Below, one piece after another: positions 1 through 7,873 of a stretch of DNA of 64,000 nucleotides. Both the position numbers and the translations under genes were made by a program. The first letter of the stretch is position 1; every line of letters begins with the position of its first letter. The stretch lies in the NCBI GenBank assembly GCA_900539945.1, contig UQDV01000005.1, positions 57,190 through 121,189 of the forward strand, given 5' to 3'. This DNA comes from an uncultured Faecalibacterium sp. Lineage in GTDB: Bacteria > Bacillota > Clostridia > Oscillospirales > Ruminococcaceae. Below the pieces are notes generated by a model that saw only the letters and a list, made by a program, of their open reading frames with translations, did no database searches and was not told where the DNA came from.

Positions 1-451
1 GACCGACCAGACCGTTAACAAGCGCGCTCTGGCAGCCCTGAACGCTGGCCTGAAGGTCATCATCTGCGTGGGCGAGAGCCTGCAGCAGCGCGAAGAGGGC
101 GTGACCGAGGAGCTGGTGCGCATGCAGACCAAGATCGCTCTGCGTGACGTGACCGCTGAGCAGATGGCCAACGTGGTCATCGCTTACGAGCCCATCTGGG
201 CCATCGGCACCGGTAAGACCGCTACTGCGGACCAGGCGGAGGAAGTCTGCGGCCAGATCCGCAAGGTCATCGGCGAGGTGTACGGTGAGGCTGTGGCTGA
301 GGCTACCACCATCCAGTACGGCGGCAGCATGAACGCCAAGAACTGCGAAGAGCTGCTGAGCAAGAAGGACGTGGACGGCGGCCTGATCGGCGGCGCATCC
401 CTGAAGGCTCCTGACTTTGCAGTCATCGTCAACGCAGCCACCAAGGGCTAA
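1..451 (+). CDS. tpiA: triosephosphate isomerase, C-terminal part (5' end outside window)
   Basis: This is the C-terminal ~149 residues of triosephosphate isomerase, which interconverts dihydroxyacetone phosphate and glyceraldehyde 3-phosphate in cytosolic glycolysis. The reading frame is open from the first bases. The catalytic-Glu loop [14 protein letters not shown] is followed by the phosphate-binding segments YGGSMNAKN and GGLIGGASL, and the protein ends at the usual place for the family. The phosphoglycerate mutase gene follows on the same strand, so this is probably the end of a gap-pgk-tpiA-gpmI type cluster. Only the start is missing, because of the window edge. Confidence 0.97.
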   Translation, partial: TDQTVNKRALAALNAGLKVIICVGESLQQREEGVTEELVRMQTKIALRDVTAEQMANVVIAYEPIWAIGTGKTATADQAEEVCGQIRKVIGEVYGEAVAEATTIQYGGSMNAKNCEELLSKKDVDGGLIGGASLKAPDFAVIVNAATKG

Positions 452-474
452 GGGCTGACGAAATTATGCTTTCC

Positions 475-515
475 AGCGCCCGGCTGCGCCGTAATCCAGC
501 GCTGAGCCGGGCGCT
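475..515 (+). other. intercistronic hairpin between tpiA and gpmI
   Basis: A perfect 11-bp inverted repeat (AGCGCCCGGCT at 475-485, AGCCGGGCGCT at 505-515) lies between the two glycolytic genes. No T-run follows, so it is more likely an mRNA-stabilising or processing structure than a full terminator. Confidence 0.6.
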
Positions 516-545
516 ATTTGTTCAAATTAAAGGAGATTTCATTTT

Positions 546-2072
546 ATGGCAAAGAAACCTGTTCTTCTGTGCATCATGGATGGCTTCGGCTGGGTGCCCA
601 ATGAGACCTACGGCAATGCCGTGGTGGCCGCCAAGACCCCCCATCTGGATACTCTGATGGCAAAATACCCCATGACCACCATTGAGGCTTCCGGCATGGC
701 AGTCGGCCTGCCCGACGGCCAGATGGGCAACTCCGAGGTCGGTCACACCAACATGGGTGCCGGCCGCATCGTGTACCAGCAGCTGACCCTGATCACCAAG
801 TCCATCAAGGACGGTGAGATGCTCAAGAACCCTATTCTGGTCAAGAACATGCAGGCTGCCATCGACGCCGGCAAGGCCATCCATCTGATGGGCCTGGTGG
901 GCACCGGCGGCGTGCACAGCCACGCTGACCACTGGTTCGGCGTGCTGGAAATGGCCAAGCACATGGGTGCCAAGGACGTCTACCTGCACTGCATCACCGA
1001 CGGCCGCGACACCGATCCCCATGACGGCAAGCGCTTCCTGGCCGACCTGCAGGCCAAGCTGGACGAGCTGGGCATCGGCAAGATCGCCAGCGTTTCCGGC
1101 CGTTACTACGCCATGGACCGCGACAACAACTGGGACCGTGAAGAGAAGGCCTATGCTGCCTTTGTCTACGGCGAGGGCAACCACGCCGCCAATGCCGCCG
1201 AGGCCATCGAGGCTTCCTACGCTGCCGACAAGACCGACGAGTTCGTTCTGCCCTGCGTCACCTGCGAGGGCGGCCGCGTGCAGGACGGCGACACCGTCAT
1301 CTTCATGAACTTCCGCCCCGACCGTGCCCGTCAGATGACCCGCATCTTCTGCGACGATGACTTCAAGGGCTTCGAGCGCCGCGGCGGCCGCAAGCAGGTG
1401 CACTACGTCTGCATGGCCGAGTACGACGCCACCATGCCCAACTGCGAAGTGGCTTACCCGCCGGTGGAGCTGAAGAACGTTCTGGGCCAGTACCTGTCTG
1501 AGAACGGCAAGACCCAGCTGCGCATTGCCGAGACCGAGAAGTACGCACACGTCACCTTCTTCTTCAACGGCGGCGTCGAGGCTCCCTACGAGGGCGAGGA
1601 CCGCTGCGTCATCCCCAGCCCGAAGGTGGCTACCTACGACCTGAAGCCGGAGATGAGCGCCCCCGAAGTGGCTGCCGAATGCGTCAAGCGCATTGAGAGC
1701 GGCAAGTATGACGTGGTCATCCTGAACTTCGCCAACTGCGACATGGTGGGCCACACCGGCGTGTTCGACGCTGCCGTCAAGGCCGTCGAGGCTGTGGACA
1801 CTGCTGTGGACCAGGTGGTCTCTGCCGTGCTGAACGCCGGCGGCTGCGCCTTTATCACTGCGGACCACGGCAATGCCGAAAAGATGATGAACCCGGACGG
1901 CACCCCCTTCACCGCCCACACCACCAACGTGGTGCCCTTCGTGGCCGTTGGCTGCGGCGACGTGAAGCTGCGCGAGGGCGGCTGCCTGGCCGACATCGCA
2001 CCCACCATGCTGCCCTACATCGGCCTGCCTGTCCCGGCAGAGATGACTGGCAAGAGCATCATCGTGGAGTAA
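546..2072 (+). CDS. gpmI: 2,3-bisphosphoglycerate-independent phosphoglycerate mutase
   Basis: A full-length (508 aa) cofactor-independent phosphoglycerate mutase of the alkaline-phosphatase superfamily. It interconverts 3- and 2-phosphoglycerate in glycolysis and uses two Mn ions. The N-terminal metal ligand is in MDGFG (residue 12). The phosphorylated serine is Ser63 in MGNSEVGHTNMGAGR. C-terminal metal-binding segments are NCDMVGHTG, TADHGNAEKM and TAHTTN. The start is set by AAAGGAGA about 10 nt upstream. It follows tpiA by 94 nt and ends at a strong terminator, so it closes the glycolytic transcription unit. Confidence 0.98.
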   Translation: MAKKPVLLCIMDGFGWVPNETYGNAVVAAKTPHLDTLMAKYPMTTIEASGMAVGLPDGQMGNSEVGHTNMGAGRIVYQQLTLITKSIKDGEMLKNPILVKNMQAAIDAGKAIHLMGLVGTGGVHSHADHWFGVLEMAKHMGAKDVYLHCITDGRDTDPHDGKRFLADLQAKLDELGIGKIASVSGRYYAMDRDNNWDREEKAYAAFVYGEGNHAANAAEAIEASYAADKTDEFVLPCVTCEGGRVQDGDTVIFMNFRPDRARQMTRIFCDDDFKGFERRGGRKQVHYVCMAEYDATMPNCEVAYPPVELKNVLGQYLSENGKTQLRIAETEKYAHVTFFFNGGVEAPYEGEDRCVIPSPKVATYDLKPEMSAPEVAAECVKRIESGKYDVVILNFANCDMVGHTGVFDAAVKAVEAVDTAVDQVVSAVLNAGGCAFITADHGNAEKMMNPDGTPFTAHTTNVVPFVAVGCGDVKLREGGCLADIAPTMLPYIGLPVPAEMTGKSIIVE

Positions 2073-2085
2073 ATCAAATCCTTTT

Positions 2086-2124
2086 AAAAAGCGGAGTGAC
2101 TGCGGTCGCTCCGCTTTTCTTTTT
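2086..2124 (+). terminator. Rho-independent terminator after gpmI
   Basis: A 10-bp stem (GCGGAGTGAC 2091-2100 with GTCGCTCCGC 2105-2114, one wobble pair, TGCG loop) is followed by a run of T broken only by one C, up to 2124. Confidence 0.9.
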
Positions 2125-2134
2125 GCCCCGCCCG

Positions 2135-2143
2135 TGATACAAT
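2135..2143 (+). promoter_or_regulatory. extended -10 promoter for the GTPase-NYN gene
   Basis: TGATACAAT is an extended -10 box (TG at 2135, TACAAT 2138-2143). It lies about 34 nt before the ATG and directly after the gpmI terminator. No good -35 box is visible, as expected for an extended -10. Confidence 0.6.
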
Positions 2144-2176
2144 AAACAGGAATATGCATTGAGGGAGACTGAGCGG

Positions 2177-4756
2177 ATGGAATCAACGCGCAAACAAATC
2201 GTACTGGGCATTCTGGCCCATGTGGACTCCGGCAAGACCACCCTGTCGGAAGCCATGCTCTACCGCGCCGGTGTGACCCGCCGCCTGGGCCGGGTGGATC
2301 ACAAGGACGCCTTTCTGGACACCGACGCGCTGGAAAAAGCGCGTGGCATCACCATCTTTTCTAAACAGGCCCTGCTCACAGCGGGTGATACCGACATCAC
2401 CCTGCTGGACACACCGGGCCATGTGGATTTTTCCACCGAGACGGAGCGCACCCTGCAGGTGCTGGATTACGCGGTGCTGGTGGTCAGCGGCACCGATGGT
2501 GTGCAGAGCCATACCGAGACGCTCTGGCGGCTGCTGCGGCGCTACCATGTGCCCACTTTTGTGTTCGTGAACAAGATGGACCTGCCCGGCATGGAGCGGC
2601 AGGAGCTTCTTGCCCAGCTGAACCGCCGCTTGGGCGAGGGCTTTGTGGATTTCGGGGCAGAACAGGCCGACCGGGACGAGGCGCTGGCCCTGTGCGACGA
2701 AAACCTGATGGACCGGATGCTGGATGCCGGACAGCTGCAGGACTCCGACCTCATCCCTGCCATTGCGCGGCGGCATGTGTTCCCGTGCTGGTTCGGGGCG
2801 GCCCTCAAGCTGGAGGGTGTGGATGCCCTGCTGGACGGGCTGGACCGTTACACCCGCCCGGCTCCGGCGCTGGAAGCCTTTGGAGCCAAGGTGTTCAAGG
2901 TGTCGCAGGACGAGCAGGGCGCGCGCCTGACCTGGCTGCGGGTCACCGGCGGGGAACTGAAGGTGAAAGCCCAGCTTACCGGCGAAGCGGACGGCGAGCC
3001 CTGGGCCGAAAAAGCCAACCAGCTGCGGCTGTATTCCGGTGCAAAATACACACTGACAGAGGCCATCGGTCCCGGGCAGGTGTGTGCCGTGACCGGCCTG
3101 ACCAAGGCCCGCCCCGGCGAGGGACTGGGCGCAGAGCGGGACAGTGACCTGCCGGTGCTGGAACCGGTGCTGAGCTATCAGGTGCTGCTGCCGGAGGGGG
3201 CCGACGTGCATGCGGCACTGGGCAAGCTGCACCGGCTGGAAGAAGAGGAGCCCCAGCTCCATGTGGTATGGAACGAGACGCTGGGTGAGATCCATGTCCA
3301 GCTGATGGGCGAGATCCAGCTGGAGGTGCTGCGCAGCCTGCTGGCCGAGCGGTTCGGGCTGGAAGTGGAGTTCGGCCCCGGCGGCATCCTGTACAAGGAG
3401 ACCATCACCGAACCCATGGAGGGGGTGGGCCACTACGAGCCGCTGCGCCATTACGCGGAAGTGCACCTGAAACTGGAACCCCTGCCCCGCGGCAGCGGCA
3501 TGCAGTTTGCCGCTGATTGCCGGGAAGAGGTGCTGGACAAAAACTGGCAGCGGCTGGTGCTGACCCATCTGGAAGAAAAACAGCACCTTGGCGTGCTGAC
3601 CGGGTCGCCCCTCACCGATGTAAAGATCACCCTCATTGCGGGCCGGGCCCACCTCAAGCACACCGAGGGCGGCGACTTCCGGCAGGCCACCTACCGCGCA
3701 GTACGGCAGGGCCTGATGCTGGCCAAAAGCCAGCTGCTGGAGCCGTGGTATGCTTTTCGGCTGGAGGTGCCCGCCGAGAACATCGGCCGCGCCATGAGCG
3801 ATATCCAGCGCATGGAGGGCGCCTTTGACCCGCCGGAAAGCGGGGAGGAGACGGCGGTGCTCACCGGGTTTACGCCGGTGTCCACCATGCGCAGCTACCC
3901 CATGGAAGTGGTGAGCTACACCCGCGGCCGGGGCCATCTGAGCCTGACACTGGACGGCTACCGCCCCTGCCACAACGCGCAGGAGGTGATCGCGGCCATC
4001 GGCTATGAGCCGGAGCACGACCTCGACAACCCGGCAGATTCAGTGTTCTGCGCCCACGGAGCTGGTTTTGTGGTGCCTTGGGATCAGGTGCGCAGCCACA
4101 TGCATGTGGACAGCGGCTGGGGCAAAAGCACCCGTCCGGAGCAGGAAGCGGCTGTGCCTCAGCGTCGGGCCATGGCCTACCGTGCCACGCTGGAAGAGGA
4201 CGCCGAGCTGCTCAAAATTTTCGAGCGCACCTACGGCCCCATCAAGCGGGACCCGCTGGCAGCCTTCCGCCCGGTGCAGAAGCGGGAGCGCCCCGACTTT
4301 GCCGCCGAGCAGTGGGAGATCGCGCCGGAATACCTGCTGGTGGATGGCTACAACATCATCTTTGCGTGGGACGAGCTGAACGCCCTTTCCAAAGAGAGCC
4401 TGGACGCCGCCCGCCACAAGCTGATGGACATCCTGTGCAACTATCAGGGCTTCCAGAAGTGCGTGCTCATCCTGGTGTTCGATGCCTACCGGGTGCCCGG
4501 CAGCCCCGGCAGCATTGAGCAGTACCACAACATCCATGTGGTCTACACCAAGGAGGCCGAAACGGCGGACATGTTCATCGAGCGGGTCACCCATGAGATC
4601 GGCCGGAACCGCCGTGTCCGGGTGGCCACCTCCGACGGCATGGAGCAGATCATCATCCTGGGCCACGGTGCCCTGCGCGTTTCCGCCCGCATGTTCCACG
4701 AAGAAGTGCAGAACGTGGAAAAGCAGATCCGCGCCCTGGTGCAGGGGGAAGCGTGA
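2177..4756 (+). CDS. TetM/EF-G-like translation factor GTPase fused to a YacP/Rae1-type NYN ribonuclease domain
   Basis: The protein has 859 residues from the ATG at 2177, preceded by AGGGAG; an upstream TTG lacks this site. Residues ~8-640 form a ribosomal-protection-type GTPase. The P-loop is AHVDSGKTT (14-22), followed by RGITI, DTPGHVDF and NKMD near 132, then EF-G-like domains II-V. This family acts on the ribosome. Residues ~718-855 are a separate NYN/PIN-like domain of the YacP/Rae1 family: VDGYNIIFAW, VFDAYR, TKEAETADMFIE and TSDGMEQ carry the expected acidic residues. Rae1 is known as a ribosome A-site mRNA endonuclease and is normally a stand-alone protein. Tetracycline resistance cannot be inferred, because many chromosomal homologues are housekeeping or unassigned. 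It is monocistronic. Confidence 0.88.
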   Translation: MESTRKQIVLGILAHVDSGKTTLSEAMLYRAGVTRRLGRVDHKDAFLDTDALEKARGITIFSKQALLTAGDTDITLLDTPGHVDFSTETERTLQVLDYAVLVVSGTDGVQSHTETLWRLLRRYHVPTFVFVNKMDLPGMERQELLAQLNRRLGEGFVDFGAEQADRDEALALCDENLMDRMLDAGQLQDSDLIPAIARRHVFPCWFGAALKLEGVDALLDGLDRYTRPAPALEAFGAKVFKVSQDEQGARLTWLRVTGGELKVKAQLTGEADGEPWAEKANQLRLYSGAKYTLTEAIGPGQVCAVTGLTKARPGEGLGAERDSDLPVLEPVLSYQVLLPEGADVHAALGKLHRLEEEEPQLHVVWNETLGEIHVQLMGEIQLEVLRSLLAERFGLEVEFGPGGILYKETITEPMEGVGHYEPLRHYAEVHLKLEPLPRGSGMQFAADCREEVLDKNWQRLVLTHLEEKQHLGVLTGSPLTDVKITLIAGRAHLKHTEGGDFRQATYRAVRQGLMLAKSQLLEPWYAFRLEVPAENIGRAMSDIQRMEGAFDPPESGEETAVLTGFTPVSTMRSYPMEVVSYTRGRGHLSLTLDGYRPCHNAQEVIAAIGYEPEHDLDNPADSVFCAHGAGFVVPWDQVRSHMHVDSGWGKSTRPEQEAAVPQRRAMAYRATLEEDAELLKIFERTYGPIKRDPLAAFRPVQKRERPDFAAEQWEIAPEYLLVDGYNIIFAWDELNALSKESLDAARHKLMDILCNYQGFQKCVLILVFDAYRVPGSPGSIEQYHNIHVVYTKEAETADMFIERVTHEIGRNRRVRVATSDGMEQIIILGHGALRVSARMFHEEVQNVEKQIRALVQGEA

Positions 4757-4793
4757 TGCTGCAATTTTCCGTTATGACCCACCCGTGAAAAAG

Positions 4794-4825
4794 CAATGAG
4801 AGCAGCCCGCAGGCTGCTCTCGTTG
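4794..4825 (+). other. strong intergenic hairpin after the GTPase gene
   Basis: A near-perfect stem (core GAGAGCAGCC 4798-4807, loop CGCA, GGCTGCTCTC 4812-4821, extended by GCAAT/GTTGC with one wobble). On the + strand no T-run follows. On the - strand five T residues follow. It could act as a transcription barrier or an mRNA 3' end. Confidence 0.6.
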
Positions 4826-4844
4826 CGATAAAAAATAATTTTCC

Positions 4845-4878
4845 GCTGAGAATGCCCAGAGTGAAACGGAGGGCATTT
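4845..4878 (+). repeat. conserved leader element, copy A (related copy near 43423)
   Basis: AATGCCC (4851-4857) pairs with GGGCATT (4871-4877) around an A/G-rich 13-nt interior. The stretch resembles 43411-43450 in sequence. There the stem is ATGCTC with GAGCAT, so stem positions differ but pairing is kept. It lies just before the ribosome binding site of nnrD. Confidence 0.5.
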
Positions 4879-4901
4879 CAAATCGTCCGGCCGGAGGTGG
4901 A

Positions 4902-5804
4902 ATGATGGCTGTTGAAATTACCGAAGAATTTGTCTGGCAGAATATCCCCCGCCGCCCGCGGGACAGCCATAAGGGCACCTTTGGCAGTGTGCTGGCCGTG
5001 GCGGGCAGCGCATTCTACCGGGGCGCTGCACTGCTGGCCGCAGAGGGCGCATTGCGCACCGGGGCGGGCATCGTGACCCTTGCCAGTGTGGAACCGGTGG
5101 TGAGCGCCGCAGCAGCCCGCCTGCCGGAGTGCTGCCTGTGCCCCTGTAAGGCGGGGGCCGAGGGCGGTATTTCCCCGGAAAACGTGCCGCTGCTCCGGCG
5201 GCAGAAAGCAACCGCTCTGCTGCTTGGCCCCGGCCTTGGCGGCACCGCTCAGAGTGCGGCCCGCGCCGCCGAGACCCAGGCCCTTGTGCAGCAGCTTTTG
5301 CCCGGTTTTGCGGGCAGTGCCGTGCTGGACGCCGACGGCCTGAACGCCGCGGCCCGGCTGCTGGGGGAGGGCATGGCCTTCCCACACCCGGCGGGGGAGC
5401 TGATCGTCACGCCCCACCCCGGCGAGATGGCCCGGCTCACCGGCCTGTCGGCGGCGCAGATCAACGCCGACCGGGAGGGCACGGCCCTGCGGTATGCGCA
5501 GGCGTGGAACGCCGTGGTGGTGCTCAAAGGCGCCCGCACGGTGGTAGCGGCCCCGGACGGCCGGGTGTGCGTGAACCCCACCGGCAACCCCGGCCTTTCC
5601 CGTGGCGGCAGCGGGGACGTGCTGGCGGGCATGACCGCCGCCCTGCTGGCCTGCCGCCTGCCCGCCTATGAGGCTGCCGCCTGTGCGGTGTACCTGCATG
5701 GTGCCGCCGCCGACCGTGCCGCCGCCGTCCACGGCGAATACGGCATGCTGCCCCATGATATCCTGCCGGAACTGGGCAGGATGTTTGCGGAACATCAGCG
5801 ATAA
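4902..5804 (+). CDS. nnrD: ADP/ATP-dependent (S)-NAD(P)H-hydrate dehydratase
   Basis: A 300-residue ribokinase-fold protein of the YjeF C-terminal (NnrD) family. This family repairs hydrated NADH or NADPH by nucleotide-dependent dehydration in the cytosol. Visible motifs are LGPGLG near 108-113, DADGLNA, TPHPGEMARL and the signature GGSGDVLAG near 233-241 with its catalytic Asp. Many bacteria fuse this domain to an N-terminal NAD(P)HX epimerase (NnrE). That domain is absent here, and no separate epimerase gene is seen in the window. The start is preceded by GGAGGTGG; ATG at 4905 is an equally possible start. It converges on the ogt gene across a shared terminator. Confidence 0.93.
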   Translation: MMAVEITEEFVWQNIPRRPRDSHKGTFGSVLAVAGSAFYRGAALLAAEGALRTGAGIVTLASVEPVVSAAAARLPECCLCPCKAGAEGGISPENVPLLRRQKATALLLGPGLGGTAQSAARAAETQALVQQLLPGFAGSAVLDADGLNAAARLLGEGMAFPHPAGELIVTPHPGEMARLTGLSAAQINADREGTALRYAQAWNAVVVLKGARTVVAAPDGRVCVNPTGNPGLSRGGSGDVLAGMTAALLACRLPAYEAAACAVYLHGAAADRAAAVHGEYGMLPHDILPELGRMFAEHQR

Positions 5805-5836
5805 AAAAGCCTCCCCACTGTGGTGGGGAGGCTTTT
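5805..5836. terminator. bidirectional terminator between nnrD and ogt
   Basis: A perfect 14-bp stem (AAAAGCCTCCCCAC 5805-5818, loop TGTG, GTGGGGAGGCTTTT 5823-5836) with A and T runs on both sides serves two convergent genes. Confidence 0.92.
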
Positions 5837-5842
5837 GCACAC

Positions 5843-6313
5843 TTAATCCTGCTCCAGCTCCAGCAGATACTCCTTTACCTCCAGCCCGTAGGCGTAGCCG
5901 GTGAGGGAGCCGTTGGCACCCACTACCCGGTGGCAGGGCTGGATGATGGCAATGGGGTTGCAGTGGCAGGCCCCGCCCACGGCGCGGGCGGCCTTTGGTT
6001 TGCCGAGGGCCGCGGCCAGCTGACCGTAGGTGCGCACCTCGCCGTAGGGAATCTTGTTCATCTCGGCCCAGACCGCTTTCTGGAAGGCGGTGCCTTTGGG
6101 GGCCAGCGGCAGGTCGAACTCCCGCCGTGCCCCGGCAAAGTATTCGTTGAGCTGCTCTTCGGTTTCCTGCAGCAGGGGCGTCTCGCAGACCTTGCGGGGC
6201 AGCGGCTCCAGGTCCGGCACGCCGTCCGGGCACAGCTGTACCCCGCACAGGGCGTCGTCCTCTTCCTCCAGCCGCAGGGTGCCCAGCATGCTGTTGATGT
6301 ACCAGACGTTCAA
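5843..6313 (-). CDS. ogt: methylated-DNA--[protein]-cysteine S-methyltransferase
   Basis: A suicide DNA-repair enzyme (156 aa) that removes O6-alkyl groups from guanine and transfers them to its own cysteine. The active site IIQPCHRVVG contains Cys127, followed by the family-typical SLTGYAYGLEVKEYLL. The DNA-binding helix region PYGEVRTYGQLAAALG is also present. No Ada N-terminal domain is present, so this is the short constitutive type. The start is a TTG at 6313 with AAAGGAAG about 10 nt upstream; no ATG in this frame precedes the fold. It is divergent from the sirtuin gene. Confidence 0.93.
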   Translation of the reverse strand: MNVWYINSMLGTLRLEEEDDALCGVQLCPDGVPDLEPLPRKVCETPLLQETEEQLNEYFAGARREFDLPLAPKGTAFQKAVWAEMNKIPYGEVRTYGQLAAALGKPKAARAVGGACHCNPIAIIQPCHRVVGANGSLTGYAYGLEVKEYLLELEQD

Positions 6314-6343
6314 AAAACCAACGCTTCCTTTCTGGCCAGAATG

Positions 6344-6352
6344 TGCTATACT
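6344..6352 (+). promoter_or_regulatory. extended -10 promoter for the sirtuin gene
   Basis: TG at 6344-6345, one base, then TATACT at 6347-6352. The -35 region is poor (pyrimidine-rich). The start codon is 50 nt downstream. Confidence 0.55.
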
Positions 6353-6402
6353 GATGGTATCTTAACACAAAATCAGCCATGAGGAAAGGGGCGTTTGCGT
6401 TT

Positions 6403-7125
6403 ATGGTACAGGCATTGGAAGAGATTCTGGCAAAGAGCAGCCGCATCGTCTTTTTTGGCGGGGCGGGAGTGTCCACCGAGAGCGGCATCCCGGATTTCCG
6501 CAGTGTGGATGGGTTGTATCACCAGAAATACGACTACCCGCCGGAGACCATTCTCAGCCACACCTTCTGGGAACAGAACCCGGAAGAGTTCTACCGGTTT
6601 TACCGCGATAAGCTCATTGTAAAGGGAGCCAAGCCCAACGCCGCACACCTGCGTCTGGCAAAGCTGGAAAAGCAGGGCAAGCTGAAGGCTGTGGTCACCC
6701 AGAACATCGACGGGCTGCATCAGGCCGCGGGCAGCAAGACCGTGTACGAGCTGCACGGCAGCACCCTGCGCAACTACTGCACCCGCTGTGGGGCTTTTTA
6801 TGATGTGGACTACATCGCCAACAGCACCGGGGTGCCCCGCTGCGAAAAATGCGGCGGCATCGTCAAGCCGGATGTGGTGCTGTATGAGGAGGGTTTGGAC
6901 GAGGAAGTGCTGTCCGGCGCGGTGAACGCCATCCGCCACGCGGACACCCTCATCATCGGCGGCACCAGTCTGGTGGTGTACCCGGCGGCCGGGCTCATCC
7001 GGTATTTCCGGGGCGACCATCTGGTGGTGATCAACATGCAGCCCACCGGGGCTGACGCCCAGGCAGACCTGTGCATTGCCAAGCCCATCGGGCAGGTCCT
7101 GAGTGAGGACGTCGTGCTGGAATAA
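6403..7125 (+). CDS. cobB: NAD-dependent protein deacylase, sirtuin (Sir2) family
   Basis: A 240-residue sirtuin that removes acyl groups from lysine and consumes NAD in the cytosol. GGAGVSTESGIPDFR (19-33) binds NAD, and TQNIDGLH (99-106) is the conserved core. The catalytic base is His118 in ELHG. The zinc is held by Cys126, Cys129, Cys147 and Cys150. GGTSLVVYPAAG closes the Rossmann fold. The start is ATG 6403, with AGGAAAGGGG ~11 nt before it. An in-frame ATG at 6379 has no ribosome site and would add eight unconserved residues. It follows a divergent promoter region shared with ogt. Confidence 0.95.
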   Translation: MVQALEEILAKSSRIVFFGGAGVSTESGIPDFRSVDGLYHQKYDYPPETILSHTFWEQNPEEFYRFYRDKLIVKGAKPNAAHLRLAKLEKQGKLKAVVTQNIDGLHQAAGSKTVYELHGSTLRNYCTRCGAFYDVDYIANSTGVPRCEKCGGIVKPDVVLYEEGLDEEVLSGAVNAIRHADTLIIGGTSLVVYPAAGLIRYFRGDHLVVINMQPTGADAQADLCIAKPIGQVLSEDVVLE

Positions 7126-7203
7126 GGCAGCGCGGTTTCGAGCCGGTTCGCACCCGCTTTTCGGTATGCTGAGAGCATTCCAGAAAAGAATGGGGGACCC
7201 AAA

Positions 7204-7842
7204 ATGATCCAGGTTTGTGACCCGCCGCGGGTGCGGCCGGTGCGGCGGTTTTCCGCCGAGGAATTCTGTTTTCTGCTCCGGGGCGAGGCAGGCAGTCTTT
7301 ACCGCCCCCGCAGCGAGGTGCTGCGGATGCTTACTGTAGGCGAGGTGTGCGGCGTGTGCGATGCCGCCGGGGCTCCGGCCGGAGCCGTACTGCTCCAACC
7401 GCTGAATGCTGACACCGCCCTTGCCGCTGCCCTGCGGGCCTGGGCAGGCTGGCGCGGTGTGGAGGGCGGGCAGTTCCTCACGCCGCCGGTGCTGCATCAG
7501 CCCGATGCCGCCGAACCGCTGCTCCGGGCGGCCTTTGCCCGGGCGGAGCGCCTTGCCCGGGGCGGGCGGGTGCTGGCGGTGCTGGAATGCACCGCGCAGT
7601 CCGACGCCCTGCTGCCGTTGTACATCCGGCAGGGGCTGGCGCTGCGGGCCCTGCGCCCGCTGAACAGTCTGGCACCCTGCTTTGTGCTGGCCGCCGGGTG
7701 CGCGGCCCGGGACCCGGTGCCGGTGTGGGTGCCGCTGCAGGACCGTGCCCGGCTGGCCCGATTGCTGGCAAGCGGGTATGCGGCACTGGACAGCCGACAG
7801 ACCGCCGGGCAGGAGACCTTGCTGGCCATGTACCCGGCATAA
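7204..7842 (+). CDS. hypothetical protein, possibly GNAT-acyltransferase-like
   Basis: A 212-residue soluble protein that I do not firmly recognise. It is rich in Ala, Arg and Leu, with no signal peptide or membrane segment. The arrangement of strand-like segments (VCGVCDAAGAPAGAVLL, RVLAVLECTAQSDALLPLYIRQGLAL) recalls a two-lobed GNAT fold, but the acetyl-CoA loop (Q/RxxGxG/A) is not clear. The start ATG follows a GGGGG-containing site. It lies 31 nt before the dehydrogenase gene and is probably co-transcribed with it. Its GC-rich codon use matches its neighbours. Confidence 0.6.
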   Translation: MIQVCDPPRVRPVRRFSAEEFCFLLRGEAGSLYRPRSEVLRMLTVGEVCGVCDAAGAPAGAVLLQPLNADTALAAALRAWAGWRGVEGGQFLTPPVLHQPDAAEPLLRAAFARAERLARGGRVLAVLECTAQSDALLPLYIRQGLALRALRPLNSLAPCFVLAAGCAARDPVPVWVPLQDRARLARLLASGYAALDSRQTAGQETLLAMYPA

Positions 7843-7873
7843 CAGCAAGCGTGTGAAAAAGAGAGGAAGAACC

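Noticed and set aside
522..2186. 554-codon open frame antisense to gpmI
   Set aside because: It is the codon-position shadow of a GC-rich gene, has no ribosome site, and the other strand is a clear full-length enzyme.
2177..4756. Calling the GTPase a tetracycline-resistance gene
   Set aside because: The resemblance is to the general ribosomal-protection GTPase family; the fused nuclease domain and chromosomal context do not show resistance.
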